Source of the DNA: Phycisphaerales bacterium
GTDB lineage: Bacteria; Planctomycetota; Phycisphaerae; Phycisphaerales; SM1A02
Length of the DNA: 52,264 bases
Assembly (NCBI GenBank): GCA_029247205.1
Contig: JAQWLT010000054.1
Coordinates: 1 to 52,264, forward strand
Reading direction: 5' to 3'
In this document: positions 17,218 through 26,778 of the stretch, piece by piece
How the letters are laid out: every line of letters starts with the position of its first letter
Numbering within the stretch: position 1 is the first letter of the stretch
The notes under the pieces: generated by a model
The model's input: the letters and a program-made list of their open reading frames with translations, nothing else
Told to the model about the DNA's origin: nothing
Databases searched by the model: none
Translations under genes and position numbers: made by a program

Positions 17218-17985
17218 CTATTCAAGGTCAAGAATGACGGGCGCGTGGTCACTGCAGGCCAGTCCGGCTTGACGGTGGATGCTTGGTTTGCCCGCTCGCG
17301 TTGTTGCGGGCCTGTTTGCCAGTAGATAGTCGATTCGCCAGCCGCGATCGAGTGCACGGGCCTGTCCGCGGTTAGACCACCACGTGTAGGGTCCATCCAC
17401 ATCTCCCGCATCTGCTCGTACAAGATCTGACCAACCAGATGCGATTAAATCATTCATCCACTTTCGCTCGTGCGGAAGGAATCCACTGTTTTTGAGGTTT
17501 CCCTTCCAGTGATAAATATCACCATTGTCACGTGCGATATTGAGATCGCCGCCCACAAGCACTGGTCGCCGTCGCCGTTTGATGGTTGCCATCCACGGTG
17601 CAAACTGCTTCATCCAGATATTTTTTCTTGCTTGTGCAGCATCACTCGATGAACCACTGGGCAGGTAGACGCTCACAAGATCGACACCGTCGATGTCTAC
17701 ACGGAGGACGCGGCCCTCAGGGTCGGGCTCTTCTGCAATACCGCGGTGCAGTACTTGTAGCGGTCTGCGAGCGAAGATCGCGGTCCCCGCGTAGCCTGGC
17801 CGCTCGGCGGGGTTCCATGCGGCATGCCAATTCGTAAAGGGGTTGCCAGCTTCTGGTAGTTGATCTGGGCGGCAGCGGATCTCTTGCAGCATGACCACGT
17901 CAGGTGCAATCTCGTCAATCCACCGGGCAATGCCTTTGCGAATTGCGGCCCGTAGGCCATTTACATTCCAAGTCAGTACACGCAT
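17218..17985 (-). CDS. xthA: exodeoxyribonuclease III (AP endonuclease)
   Basis: Cleaves DNA at abasic sites and removes 3' blocks in base-excision repair. With ATG 17985 (MRVLTWNVNGLRAAIRKG) the product has 255 residues, in the normal range. Motifs of the endonuclease/exonuclease/phosphatase fold: TWNVNGLRAA, DVVMLQEIRC with the metal-binding Glu, VSVYLPSGSS, VGGDLNIARDNGDI, RRxDYLLAN-like WRIDYLLANRP and ACSDHAPVILDL with the catalytic Asp-His. The frame is open 40 codons upstream, but those residues overlap the divergent oligopeptidase gene. Tag, another base-excision enzyme, is elsewhere in the window. Confidence 0.94.
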   Translation of the reverse strand: MRVLTWNVNGLRAAIRKGIARWIDEIAPDVVMLQEIRCRPDQLPEAGNPFTNWHAAWNPAERPGYAGTAIFARRPLQVLHRGIAEEPDPEGRVLRVDIDGVDLVSVYLPSGSSSDAAQARKNIWMKQFAPWMATIKRRRRPVLVGGDLNIARDNGDIYHWKGNLKNSGFLPHERKWMNDLIASGWSDLVRADAGDVDGPYTWWSNRGQARALDRGWRIDYLLANRPATTRAGKPSIHRQAGLACSDHAPVILDLE

Positions 17986-17993
17986 GGATGTGA

Positions 17994-17999
17994 ATGCTA
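17994..17999 (-). promoter_or_regulatory. candidate -10 box (TAGCAT) of xthA
   Basis: TAGCAT on the minus strand, 8 bases before ATG 17985, in the short gap between xthA and the oligopeptidase gene. Confidence 0.3.
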
Positions 18000-18038
18000 C
18001 AGACCTCATACACTGCGATTCTTCGAAGGAGCCATTCA

Positions 18039-20099
18039 ATGTTGCAAGTATGTATCGCGGTGTGTTTGATGACTGTTCCTGCACCACCCGAACCTCGGCT
18101 TTCACCGCAGGTGAGTGTTGAGCATGGCATTGTGCGAGTTGATCCGTATGCTTGGATGCGAGATCGTGACAACCCAGAAATTGTGCAGCACCTCAATGCT
18201 GAGAATTCTTACGCCGAGGCAGTAACGGTCGATCTGGAGCCTCTCCGCGAGGTCCTCTACAAGGAATTCCTTTCTCGGCTCGTAGAAGATGATGAGGGAG
18301 TTCCGTGGGAGGGAGCGGATGGGTGGACCTATTGGACTCGTACAGAGAAGGGTAAGGATTACCCAATCGTGCTCCGTCGCCGCGGTGAGGATGAACAGGT
18401 ATTGCTAGATGAGAATGTATTGGGGGCAGACCACGAGTATTACAGCGTGACGAACTGGGAAGTCAGTCCAAATGGAGAGATCCTTGCGTGGCTGGACGAC
18501 ACGAGCGGGTATGAACATGCCACGTTGCACATGCGGACGATCGCGACTGGCGAGGTTGTTGATGAGGCGATTATTGAGGTTGGGGCGTTTGATCTTGCAT
18601 GGCTTGATGACGAGCATATTTTTTATACGCGGTACGACGAATCAAGTCGGCCAGATCGTGTCTATAGACATCGGCTTGGCACATCCTCGGCAGATGATGT
18701 TGAGGTGGCCAGCGAGCCTGATGGACGCTTCTGGGTTGGAGTGAGCCGTCTTTCAGATGGTTCCGGCGTGATCATCTCGATTGGTTCAACGTTGACGAGT
18801 GACGTGCGATTTATAGCGAGTGGCAGTGGCGAATCGGTGCCACAAGAAATCTTGCCTCGAGTAGAGGGAATTGAGTATGACGTGAACCACCACGGTGATC
18901 GGTTTCTTGTGCGGATTAACGACGCGGGCGACAACTTCAGAATTGTTGAAGTGCAGGATGATTCATTGGGAAGTGTCGGACGTGAGTTGGTTCCACATGA
19001 TCCCGACGTGTACATCACAGGTATGTCAACATTTAAGGATGCGATTGTGTTGTCTGAGCGTCGCGGCGGGTATACGGCCATCGAGTTTGTCGATCCAACG
19101 ACTTTGAGTCGCCGTGTACTGCCCGTGCCAGAGCAGGTTTCAACCATTCATGTTGCTAGCGGAAATGAAGTATTTGGGGCTCCATTTGTGCGGGTGTCCT
19201 ATATGTCGCCGGTGACGCCAAACCAGACAGTGGATGTTGATATCGATGACCTCGAGTGGCATGTGCGTAAGCAGCGAGAGGTGCCAGGCTGGGATTCCAG
19301 CAAGTACACCGTGAGCCGCCAGATGATTCCAGCCCGTGACGGAACATTGATTCCAGTGTCACTCATGTATCTCACTGGCACCACGCCAGATGGGACACAT
19401 CCGTTGTTCTTGTATGGGTATGGCGCGTATGGATCATCAATGGATCCATATTTTTCGACGACGCGGCCATCGCTTGTTGATCGTGGCGTGATATTCGCAG
19501 TGGCGCATGTGCGTGGTGGTGGCGAGATGGGTAGGTATTGGTATGACTCAGGGAAATTTCATGACAAGCCAAACACGTTTACGGACTTTATTGATGTGGC
19601 TGAAGGCCTTGTCGAGTCTGGTTGGGCCGATCCAGATCGCATTGCGATCGAGGGTGGGAGTGCTGGCGGTTTATTGATTGGGGCCGTTCTCAATATGCGC
19701 CCCGACCTCTGGCGTGTGGCGCACGCCTCGGTGCCGTTTGTCGATGTCGTGAACACAATGCTTGATCCGACTATTCCGTTGACTGTGGGGGAGTATGAGG
19801 AGTGGGGGAACCCAGGCGACAAGGCTTATTACAAGACGATGCTTTCGTATTCCCCATACGACAACGTCAGCCCGAAGCCATATCCGGCGGTTTTGGTGAC
19901 AGCGGGCTTGAACGACCCGCGGGTGCAGTACTGGGAGCCAACGAAGTGGGTGGCGAAGCTAAGGGACCACACGGTAAGTGAGCGGCCCATCCTGCAACGA
20001 ACCAATATGGGCGCCGGCCACGGCGGTGCCAGCGGTCGCTACGCCCGATACAAAGAAATCGCTTGGGAAGACGCCTTTATCCTCTCTGAGCTTAAATGA
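18039..20099 (+). CDS. secreted prolyl oligopeptidase family serine peptidase (S9, oligopeptidase B-like)
   Basis: Cleaves short peptides; an N-terminal hydrophobic stretch (MLQVCIAVCLMTVPAPPEP) suggests export to the periplasm. The 686-residue product has a seven-blade propeller region (about 70-400) and an alpha/beta hydrolase domain. Catalytic elements: IAIEGGSAGGLLIG (Ser), TAGLNDPRVQYWEP (Asp) and GAGHGGASGRY (His). RGGGEMGRYWYDSGK and YEEWGNP are typical of oligopeptidase B and prolyl oligopeptidase. ATG 18039 is preferred to 17994 because GGAG lies 8 bases upstream and the signal peptide then begins the protein. It is divergent from xthA. Confidence 0.92.
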   Translation: MLQVCIAVCLMTVPAPPEPRLSPQVSVEHGIVRVDPYAWMRDRDNPEIVQHLNAENSYAEAVTVDLEPLREVLYKEFLSRLVEDDEGVPWEGADGWTYWTRTEKGKDYPIVLRRRGEDEQVLLDENVLGADHEYYSVTNWEVSPNGEILAWLDDTSGYEHATLHMRTIATGEVVDEAIIEVGAFDLAWLDDEHIFYTRYDESSRPDRVYRHRLGTSSADDVEVASEPDGRFWVGVSRLSDGSGVIISIGSTLTSDVRFIASGSGESVPQEILPRVEGIEYDVNHHGDRFLVRINDAGDNFRIVEVQDDSLGSVGRELVPHDPDVYITGMSTFKDAIVLSERRGGYTAIEFVDPTTLSRRVLPVPEQVSTIHVASGNEVFGAPFVRVSYMSPVTPNQTVDVDIDDLEWHVRKQREVPGWDSSKYTVSRQMIPARDGTLIPVSLMYLTGTTPDGTHPLFLYGYGAYGSSMDPYFSTTRPSLVDRGVIFAVAHVRGGGEMGRYWYDSGKFHDKPNTFTDFIDVAEGLVESGWADPDRIAIEGGSAGGLLIGAVLNMRPDLWRVAHASVPFVDVVNTMLDPTIPLTVGEYEEWGNPGDKAYYKTMLSYSPYDNVSPKPYPAVLVTAGLNDPRVQYWEPTKWVAKLRDHTVSERPILQRTNMGAGHGGASGRYARYKEIAWEDAFILSELK

Positions 20100-20194
20100 T
20101 CAGGAGGGGTAATGTGTCTGCTTGTCGACGTTCGGCCTATAGCGGCTTACGAGATCAAACTATACACATCTACCAGTAGTGAGAATCAGATCTG

Positions 20195-23100
20195 TCACTC
20201 GCTTGGCCGGCTAGGATCGATGCCCGTTTGGCCGAAACCAAACTTGTGTCGCATTGACTCGACCACTACATACAGTGTTGGGACGAGCAGGAGCGTCACG
20301 AAGGTCGCTACGAGGATGCCACCAAAGACTGTGGTTCCGATCGACCTGTTACTCATCGCACCGGCGCCTGTTGCCAGGACAAGTGGCAGCACTCCAATGC
20401 CGAAGGCCAACGCTGTCATCAAGATGGGCCGCAGTCGCATTCTCGCTGCATATACTGCCGAATCGACGATGCCTCCCCCAGACTCACGGTGTTCCTTTGC
20501 GAATTCGACAAGGAGGATTGAGTTCTTGGCGGCAAGGCCAATCAACATCACGAGACCGATCTGACCATAGACATCCAACGGGTACCCACGAATCATAAGA
20601 AAGCCAAGTGCCCCCAGAATTCCGGGCGGCACCGCCATGAGAATAAGAATCGGTAACGTCCAACTCTCATACTGGGCTGCTAGAAAGAGGAATACCGCAA
20701 TGAGTGCCAACCCAAACACGAACGGCGCAAGATTGCCTGCCTTGATCTCTTGGTAGGTCAGCCCGGACCACGAGTAGCCAATTCCATCAGGCAATACCTC
20801 GTCGCAGATCTTTTCCATTGCAGTAATCGCGGTGCCACTGCTATACCCAAGTGCTGCGCTCCCCTGGATGGGGATCGAGTCATAGATGTTGTAGTGAGCC
20901 ACATTGTTTGGGCCAGTGATGTGACTGACTGTCGCGAAAGATTCTAGTGGAACCATCACGCCATCTCGGGTGGGTACCCGGACGTTCATGATGTCAGAGG
21001 GCTGCATACGATACTCCGCTTCAGCCTGAATCATGACCATATACACACGACCAAATCGGTTGAAGTCATTGACGTAGTACGAACCCAACGCTGACTGGAT
21101 GGCAGTGAATAGAGAGTCAACCGAAACATTTGATGCTTCAGCCTTCGTGCGATCAATCTCCAGCCACAACTGCGGGACATCCATACGAAATGTTGTGTAC
21201 ACCTGCGAAAGATATGGCTGTTGATTTGCTACGTAGAGAACCTTATTGGCCGCATCATTCATGGCGTCAAGCCCGAGGCTGTTGAGATCTTGCAGTTGCA
21301 TATCGAATCCACCAACCGTACCTAGGCCCTGGATTGCAGGCGGATTGACAGCGAGCAGGATGGCGTCTGGAATCGAGGCGAACCGCTTCGTGAGCGCAGC
21401 TTCAATTTCGGCTGCGCTCTGCCCCACGCCTTCACGTTCGCTCCACGGCTTCAGGACTGCCACCAAGAAGCCAGCATTACTTTGGCTCGTGCCAGAAATG
21501 AAGTCATTCCCCGCAATCTCGATCACGTTGGCGATCTCTGGGAACTCCTGGCATATGGCGAGGACCTTGGCCTCGACCGCCTGAGTGCGGGCCAGTGATG
21601 AGCCAGATGGCAACTGCACGGCAATGAAGAAGTAGCCCTGATCTTCTTCTGGCACAAATGACGTGGAGGTCATCATCAAGAGGCCAAAGGTGGACACGAA
21701 GATTGCTGCAACCGCAACGACTGCCAGCCATGCCACGCGGCTAAACCCCGTAACAATGCTTCCGTAAACCTTCGTGGTCCAGTCGATCACAGCATTCACC
21801 GGGCCAAATAGTCGGTGCAATAAGCCTTGCTTGCCGCCATTGCTTCGTTTGAGAAGCAGTGCGCACATAGCCGGCGTGAGTGTCAATGACACGATGCTTG
21901 AAATGACGACCGAGAACACAATTGTGAGCGCAAACTGGTTGTACAACTGACCAGTAATGCCTGGCATGAGCGCGGCGGGAACAAATACAGCAAGTAGCAC
22001 AAGCGTTGTTGCGACAATTGGCCCACGAACCTGTGACATCGACTTCGATACAACGTCGACGATTTCCACATCGTCTTCAGACTCATCCAACTCACGCTCG
22101 ACATTTTCTACAACCACGATGGCGTCATCTACAACAAGCCCAACAGCCAGAACTAGTCCGAGCAGTGTCAACATGTTGATACTGAAATCAAATGCGAGCA
22201 TTGCGGCAAAGGCGCCAATGATTGAAACTGGAATGGCAATCACTGGGATAAGCGTCGCGCGGAACGATTGCAAGAAGATGAAGATGACCAAGATCACCAA
22301 GCCAACGGCCTCGACAATGGTCCATAAGAGGTCGCTGATGGAAGCACGGACAAATTCAGTCGCGTCGTACGTAAGTTTCCACGTGATGCCTTCGGGAAAA
22401 TCTTGTTCAAGATGCTGCATTGCAGCTTGAACGCCAGTCGACACATTCAAGGCGTTTGCGGTCGAGAGTTGATAGATACCCAACTGAGCGCTCGCTTCAC
22501 CATTCTGCTTACTGTCTGTGAGGTAGCTCGCTGCGCCAAGTTCGACTCGAGCAACATCGCTCAAACGAATTACTTCAGCGGGCGAAGCTCGCAGAACGAT
22601 GTCACCAAACTGCTCGGCTGTAACGAGTCGGCCAAGTGTGTTGATCTGCAGGTTGAATGATGGATTTCCAGCGACTGGCGGCACGCCTACTGAACCAGCC
22701 GCGACTTGTTGATTTTGATTAGAGATCGCTGAGACAATGTCTTCAGTCGACAGGCGGTATGTGGTCATCAGATCAATGTCGAGCCAGATACGCATTGCAT
22801 ATTGGCGCAAACCAAAGTTCATCACTTGGCCGACGCCCGTCACGCGTGCAAGTGGATCGGTAATGTGAATGTCGGCGTAGTTGCTGAGGTACGCGCTATC
22901 GAATCGACCATCTGGCGATAGCAGCGACACTACGCCTGTCATTTGGGTCGACTGCTTCGTAACCATGATTCCAGAGCGTTGTACTTCGCTTGGCAGTCGT
23001 GCCTCGGCCTGCTGAACGCGATTTTGTACGTCAACGGCCCCGATATTTTGATCGTAACCAACCTCAAACGTGACTTGAATGATCGACGATCCGTTATTGG

Positions 23101-23347
23101 TGCTTGATGACGACATGTAAATCATGCCTTCAACACCATTGATCTGCTCCTCGACCAGCCTGGTAATGACCGAAGAAACTGTATCGGCCGATGCGCCGGT
23201 ATAGTTGGATGTCACCGTGACCATTGGTGGAGCAACTTGCGGGTACAACGCAATTGGCAACACGCCGACTGAGACGGCTCCAGCAAGGACGATGATGAGT
23301 GAAATGACCGTTGCGAAGATCGGCCGTCTGATGAAGAAGTCAATCAT
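20195..23347 (-). CDS. RND efflux pump, inner-membrane subunit (AcrB/HAE1 family)
   Basis: A proton-driven drug/hydrophobe exporter of about 1050 residues, the usual HAE1 length, with 12 membrane segments and two large periplasmic loops. The N-terminus MIDFFIRRPIFATVISLIIV is canonical. Proton-relay residues are present: the Asp pair in GLVVDDAIVVVENVER (TM4) and the Lys in LIGLAAKNSILLVEFAKEH (TM10). It is the last gene of an outer-membrane factor > adaptor > pump operon; its ATG shares one base with the adaptor stop (TGATG). A TTG one codon earlier is an alternative start. No regulator gene adjoins, and the exported substrate cannot be inferred. Confidence 0.96.
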   Translation of the reverse strand: MIDFFIRRPIFATVISLIIVLAGAVSVGVLPIALYPQVAPPMVTVTSNYTGASADTVSSVITRLVEEQINGVEGMIYMSSSSTNNGSSIIQVTFEVGYDQNIGAVDVQNRVQQAEARLPSEVQRSGIMVTKQSTQMTGVVSLLSPDGRFDSAYLSNYADIHITDPLARVTGVGQVMNFGLRQYAMRIWLDIDLMTTYRLSTEDIVSAISNQNQQVAAGSVGVPPVAGNPSFNLQINTLGRLVTAEQFGDIVLRASPAEVIRLSDVARVELGAASYLTDSKQNGEASAQLGIYQLSTANALNVSTGVQAAMQHLEQDFPEGITWKLTYDATEFVRASISDLLWTIVEAVGLVILVIFIFLQSFRATLIPVIAIPVSIIGAFAAMLAFDFSINMLTLLGLVLAVGLVVDDAIVVVENVERELDESEDDVEIVDVVSKSMSQVRGPIVATTLVLLAVFVPAALMPGITGQLYNQFALTIVFSVVISSIVSLTLTPAMCALLLKRSNGGKQGLLHRLFGPVNAVIDWTTKVYGSIVTGFSRVAWLAVVAVAAIFVSTFGLLMMTSTSFVPEEDQGYFFIAVQLPSGSSLARTQAVEAKVLAICQEFPEIANVIEIAGNDFISGTSQSNAGFLVAVLKPWSEREGVGQSAAEIEAALTKRFASIPDAILLAVNPPAIQGLGTVGGFDMQLQDLNSLGLDAMNDAANKVLYVANQQPYLSQVYTTFRMDVPQLWLEIDRTKAEASNVSVDSLFTAIQSALGSYYVNDFNRFGRVYMVMIQAEAEYRMQPSDIMNVRVPTRDGVMVPLESFATVSHITGPNNVAHYNIYDSIPIQGSAALGYSSGTAITAMEKICDEVLPDGIGYSWSGLTYQEIKAGNLAPFVFGLALIAVFLFLAAQYESWTLPILILMAVPPGILGALGFLMIRGYPLDVYGQIGLVMLIGLAAKNSILLVEFAKEHRESGGGIVDSAVYAARMRLRPILMTALAFGIGVLPLVLATGAGAMSNRSIGTTVFGGILVATFVTLLLVPTLYVVVESMRHKFGFGQTGIDPSRPSE

Positions 23348-24513
23348 CAATCGGTCTTCTTTTTGCTACTTGACGAGTCGGGTGATGGCGGAGGAGTTCC
23401 AGGCGGAGCCGCTGGGGGAGCTTCTTTGATCTTGGTGCCGTTGGTTCGAATTCGCACGAATCCCGAGGTTACGATTCGGTCTCCAGCCTTTAACCCAGAA
23501 TTGAGTACTGCAGTGCCGTCTTGGGAGAGAGCAACCTCGACCTTTGTTTGCGTCACAGTGTCATCAGATTCCACGAGCCACACATACTGATCAGATGCTT
23601 GTTGAACTAACGCGGTTGCTGGAATTGTGATGGAGTCTTTCAGGATGCTCATTGTGACCGTTGCTTGGCAATACTGACCTGGGAGCAGGCTATAGCCAGT
23701 GTTGTCGACATCGGTCCACATGCGAATCAAGCTTGTTTCTGGGTTTGCCGAATTGTCAACAAAGGTGATCTTGCCAGTTCGCTTCCAGCCGCTCAGTCGC
23801 GGAATTTCCACATCAGCTTCCAACAGTTGATCAGCCTTCCAGTTTTTCAGGAACTCAGGAAACTCATTCGCTGACGGGGCAAAGTTGATACGAATTGGGT
23901 TTGCTGTGATGAGCGTGCAGAGCACGGCGTTATCAGTTCCCGGCACCACATAGGTTCCTGGATCGATAGAAGTCGCGCTAACGCGGCCAGCAATGGGTGC
24001 ACGGATTTCGGTGTATGACAAGTTGAGTTCAGCGAGCACAATTTGTGCTTCGGCGGCCAACACCGCTGCTTTGGCGATAGCATTGTTCGCCTCATATTGG
24101 TCAAACTCTTCGGCTGAGATAGCGCCAGTCCCTACCAGCGGCGCATTTCTGTCAACGATGATTTGAGCCAGCATCTCCTGAGCTTCTGCCTCTGCAAGAT
24201 CAGCTTGTGCAGCGAGCAGAGATGCTTCATATGGCTCCTGCTGAATGACAAAGAGTAAGTCGCCTGCTTCTACTCGAGAACCCTGCGGGGCCGGTCTTGC
24301 TTCAAGCCAACCTTCAACGCGTGCAATGATTTCCACCTTCCATACCGAGGAAGCAACGGCTGGGTAGGTTCGCTTGACAGGGAAGTTGCTCACTTTCGCT
24401 GTTGTTGTCGTAACCGGAACAGCAGGCTTTGTTTTTGTAGTTGGTGCTGAGTCATTGCTGCATCCCCAGAGGAGAGCTGACACGAACAAAACACCACAAA
24501 TTTGGTGCATCAT
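23347..24513 (-). CDS. RND efflux periplasmic adaptor (AcrA/MexA family), lipoprotein
   Basis: Membrane fusion protein bridging the pump and the outer-membrane channel. The 388-residue product starts with a lipoprotein signal (SALLWGC, Cys18), followed by a split lipoyl domain (RVEGWLEARPAPQGSRVEAGDLL-type segment and ELNLSYTEIRAPIAGRV), a helical hairpin rich in Ala/Glu at about 95-150, a beta-barrel and a membrane-proximal domain (AGDRIVTSGFVRIRTNGTKI). The C-terminus is Pro/Ser/Lys rich. The ATG overlaps the stop of the outer-membrane factor gene (ATGA). Confidence 0.94.
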   Translation of the reverse strand: MMHQICGVLFVSALLWGCSNDSAPTTKTKPAVPVTTTTAKVSNFPVKRTYPAVASSVWKVEIIARVEGWLEARPAPQGSRVEAGDLLFVIQQEPYEASLLAAQADLAEAEAQEMLAQIIVDRNAPLVGTGAISAEEFDQYEANNAIAKAAVLAAEAQIVLAELNLSYTEIRAPIAGRVSATSIDPGTYVVPGTDNAVLCTLITANPIRINFAPSANEFPEFLKNWKADQLLEADVEIPRLSGWKRTGKITFVDNSANPETSLIRMWTDVDNTGYSLLPGQYCQATVTMSILKDSITIPATALVQQASDQYVWLVESDDTVTQTKVEVALSQDGTAVLNSGLKAGDRIVTSGFVRIRTNGTKIKEAPPAAPPGTPPPSPDSSSSKKKTD

Positions 24514-25964
24514 GAGGACGATTCCTTGCTCTCAGAAGCGAGTTCAGGCAGAGCGCCAGCGGTCCAGCCGCCTCCCAGCGCTCGATAGAGTTCAACCAGT
24601 GTCTCGGCGCACATCCCTTGTGTCTGTACTAAAGAGTCTTCCACCCCAAGCAAAGTTTGCTGGATTGTGATGACAGTGAGAAAGTCTGTTACGCCATGTT
24701 CATATTGCTGCAGGGAGAGGTCGTAGGCCAGTTGAGCGGAGGCGGTCGCGTCGGCCAAGTAGTCTCGCTGTCGCGCAGTCAACGTGAAGCCGACGAGGCT
24801 GCTCTCAACTTCACCGATTGCCTGTATGACTGTTCTCTCATATCCAAGTAACGCCTCACGGGTGAGAGATTCTTGTTGGTTGATCGCAGATCGAAGGCGG
24901 CCGCCATTGAATATGTCCCAACTAATGCCTGGGCCAGCGGCGTATGCCCGACTCGACCACTGCAAAAGGTCCGTAAAGTTAGAAGCACCAAATCCAAACT
25001 GCCCGGTGAGTGTTAACTTTGGATACAGATTGGCAGTCGCTTGGCCAATGCGAGCTGTGGCCGCAGCCAGTTCGCGTTCGGCGGCACGTACATCAGGGCG
25101 ACGGCGAAGCAGGTCCGATGGGATACCAACCGCTACCAGCGATGGAACGGGTGGAATACCGCCCCTCGCTGGCAAGGATTCCAAGAGTGGTCCTGGCGTT
25201 GTTCCGAGTAGCAGTGCCAGACTTGCGGTCTCATTTGCCATCGTCACACCGATTTGCGGAATCAGTGCTTCGGTTTCAGCCAACAACGCCTTTGCCTGAG
25301 CAAGCTGCGATTCTGTTTCAGTTCCAGCAAAGATTTTCTGTTCGACTAACTGAACAAAGCGTCGCTGCGATTCGATATCACGGTTGGCGATATTGAGCCT
25401 TGCTTCGAGCGTGCGAATGTTGAAGTAGGAAGTGGCGACATCCGCTCGTAATGTGACAAGCGCGTAACGCCAATCTTCGATGGATGCTTGTAAGTCTCCC
25501 GTGGCGGCTTCTATCCCACGAGCGATACGACCAAACAAGTCAATTTCCCATGAGGCGTCGAGCCCAACCTGCCATGAGTTGTACGGATCGCCGCCATCAC
25601 TGACACCGGTGCTAGCGAAATCGCCTGTTGGCACGCGGTCGCGTGAGTACCCAGCCAAGGAACCGATGTCGGGGTACAACTCCGACGAAGCAATGCCGTA
25701 CGTAGCACGGTATTGATCGATTCGTTCTGCGGCAATACGTAGGCTGAAGTTGTTCGTCGTGGCATTGGCGATCAGTCGGTCGAGTACCGGGTCATTGAAG
25801 ACCTGCCACCACAGAGAGGGCTCATCTGGCGGGCTCTCTGTAGCACCGTCGGTCCATACAAACTCGTTTGGGACAGGCGTCTCAGGCGGTACGTAGTTGG
25901 GCCCAACTTGGCATCCTGCGAACATGGCAACAGCGGTTCCGGTTGCAATGTGAGATATTCGCAT
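24510..25964 (-). CDS. RND outer-membrane channel lipoprotein (OprM/NodT family)
   Basis: TolC-like exit duct of the tripartite pump. The 484-residue product has a lipobox in VAMFAGCQVGPNY, the hallmark NodT start (GPNYxxP), then two internally repeated helical halves with signatures such as WWQVFNDPVLDRLI, ASWEIDLFGRI and ISWDIFNGGRLRSAI (the second-half equivalent). ATG 25964 (MRISHIATGT) is chosen so that the signal peptide begins the protein; the frame opens 7 codons earlier at 25985. It is first in the pump operon, 73 bases after pepE on the same strand, so read-through from the ABC/pepE genes is possible. Confidence 0.94.
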   Translation of the reverse strand: MRISHIATGTAVAMFAGCQVGPNYVPPETPVPNEFVWTDGATESPPDEPSLWWQVFNDPVLDRLIANATTNNFSLRIAAERIDQYRATYGIASSELYPDIGSLAGYSRDRVPTGDFASTGVSDGGDPYNSWQVGLDASWEIDLFGRIARGIEAATGDLQASIEDWRYALVTLRADVATSYFNIRTLEARLNIANRDIESQRRFVQLVEQKIFAGTETESQLAQAKALLAETEALIPQIGVTMANETASLALLLGTTPGPLLESLPARGGIPPVPSLVAVGIPSDLLRRRPDVRAAERELAAATARIGQATANLYPKLTLTGQFGFGASNFTDLLQWSSRAYAAGPGISWDIFNGGRLRSAINQQESLTREALLGYERTVIQAIGEVESSLVGFTLTARQRDYLADATASAQLAYDLSLQQYEHGVTDFLTVITIQQTLLGVEDSLVQTQGMCAETLVELYRALGGGWTAGALPELASESKESSS

Positions 25965-26037
25965 GCGGCGCGTATCTGACCACAATCGACTCCGGTGTGC
26001 AAGTAGCTGTGCGAAAGAGATCAGGTGGCAGGGCTAT

Positions 26038-26757
26038 CTACCAAGGCAGTGAAGCTAGATTTACACCTGGTTCGATATCCAGAGGTGGTTGGCCACATAT
26101 AAATACTCTGGCTCCGCTCCCCACCAGCTCGACAGAATCGTCGATGCATCGGAGGTATGAGCCTTCTCGAAGACCGACGACTGGCAGGTCGTTGACCTCG
26201 TGGTATTCACGCAGTCGATCATCACGAGTTTCGCCGTAGTGCTCAGTGAATGTGTTATCAGATGTGCGTATCCAAGTCGCCCCTTCGAAATAGTGGGCAT
26301 TGACCTGAAACTGTACGAGCCCAAGTGTGGCAAATGACTCGGGCCGTGCAATCGGCATATCGTTGGTTGTCTGCATGGTTGGGCATGCGACATTTGTTCC
26401 GGCGCTGACACCCATATATGGGATGTCATCGTCCAAGACACGAGAGCGAATGGCCGCCATGGCACCGGTTCGCTGCAGTTCCCAAGTCAGCCTGAAAGTG
26501 TTTCCCCCGCCAATCGAGATTGCATCGGCATTTGCAATGGCAGCGAGGGGGTCTTCAAAGGTGTGAATACCGACGAGTTCGTAGCCTGCATCAAGTCCGC
26601 GTTCCTTCATGAGCGTTACATATTGATCGTGATCATCGAGTGCCCAGGGAATAAAGAGCACTTGTTTGACATCACCAAAGTGCAGCCGCATCTCTTTGAG
26701 ATACATCGCTTTGCGATCTTCGGTCCTAATTCCGCCGCTACCCAGCAGTGCTCGCAT
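26038..26757 (-). CDS. pepE: alpha-aspartyl dipeptidase (peptidase E, S51)
   Basis: Hydrolyses dipeptides with N-terminal aspartate. The 239-residue product matches PepE length and motifs: MRALLGSGGIRT, FIPWALDDHDQYV, ISIGGGNTFRL, the nucleophile Ser in GVSAGTNVACPTMQTTNDMP, FQVNAHYFEG with the catalytic His, and VVGLREGSYLR. It lies 21 bases after the ABC permease stop on the same strand, and a TACCCT box 7 bases before the ATG may give separate expression. Pairing with the isoaspartyl peptidase at 29325 suggests handling of aspartyl peptides, though the two genes are about 2.5 kb apart. Confidence 0.93.
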   Translation of the reverse strand: MRALLGSGGIRTEDRKAMYLKEMRLHFGDVKQVLFIPWALDDHDQYVTLMKERGLDAGYELVGIHTFEDPLAAIANADAISIGGGNTFRLTWELQRTGAMAAIRSRVLDDDIPYMGVSAGTNVACPTMQTTNDMPIARPESFATLGLVQFQVNAHYFEGATWIRTSDNTFTEHYGETRDDRLREYHEVNDLPVVGLREGSYLRCIDDSVELVGSGARVFICGQPPLDIEPGVNLASLPW

Positions 26758-26764
26758 ACGAGGA

Positions 26765-26770
26765 AGGGTA
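26765..26770 (-). promoter_or_regulatory. candidate -10 box (TACCCT) of pepE
   Basis: TACCCT on the minus strand, 7 bases before ATG 26757, directly after the ABC permease stop codon. Confidence 0.25.
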
Positions 26771-26778
26771 GGGGAAGT

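Noticed and set aside
20100-20194. Possible terminator between the oligopeptidase and RND pump genes
   Set aside because: The 95-base convergent gap has no stem longer than a few base pairs that I can find and no U-run.
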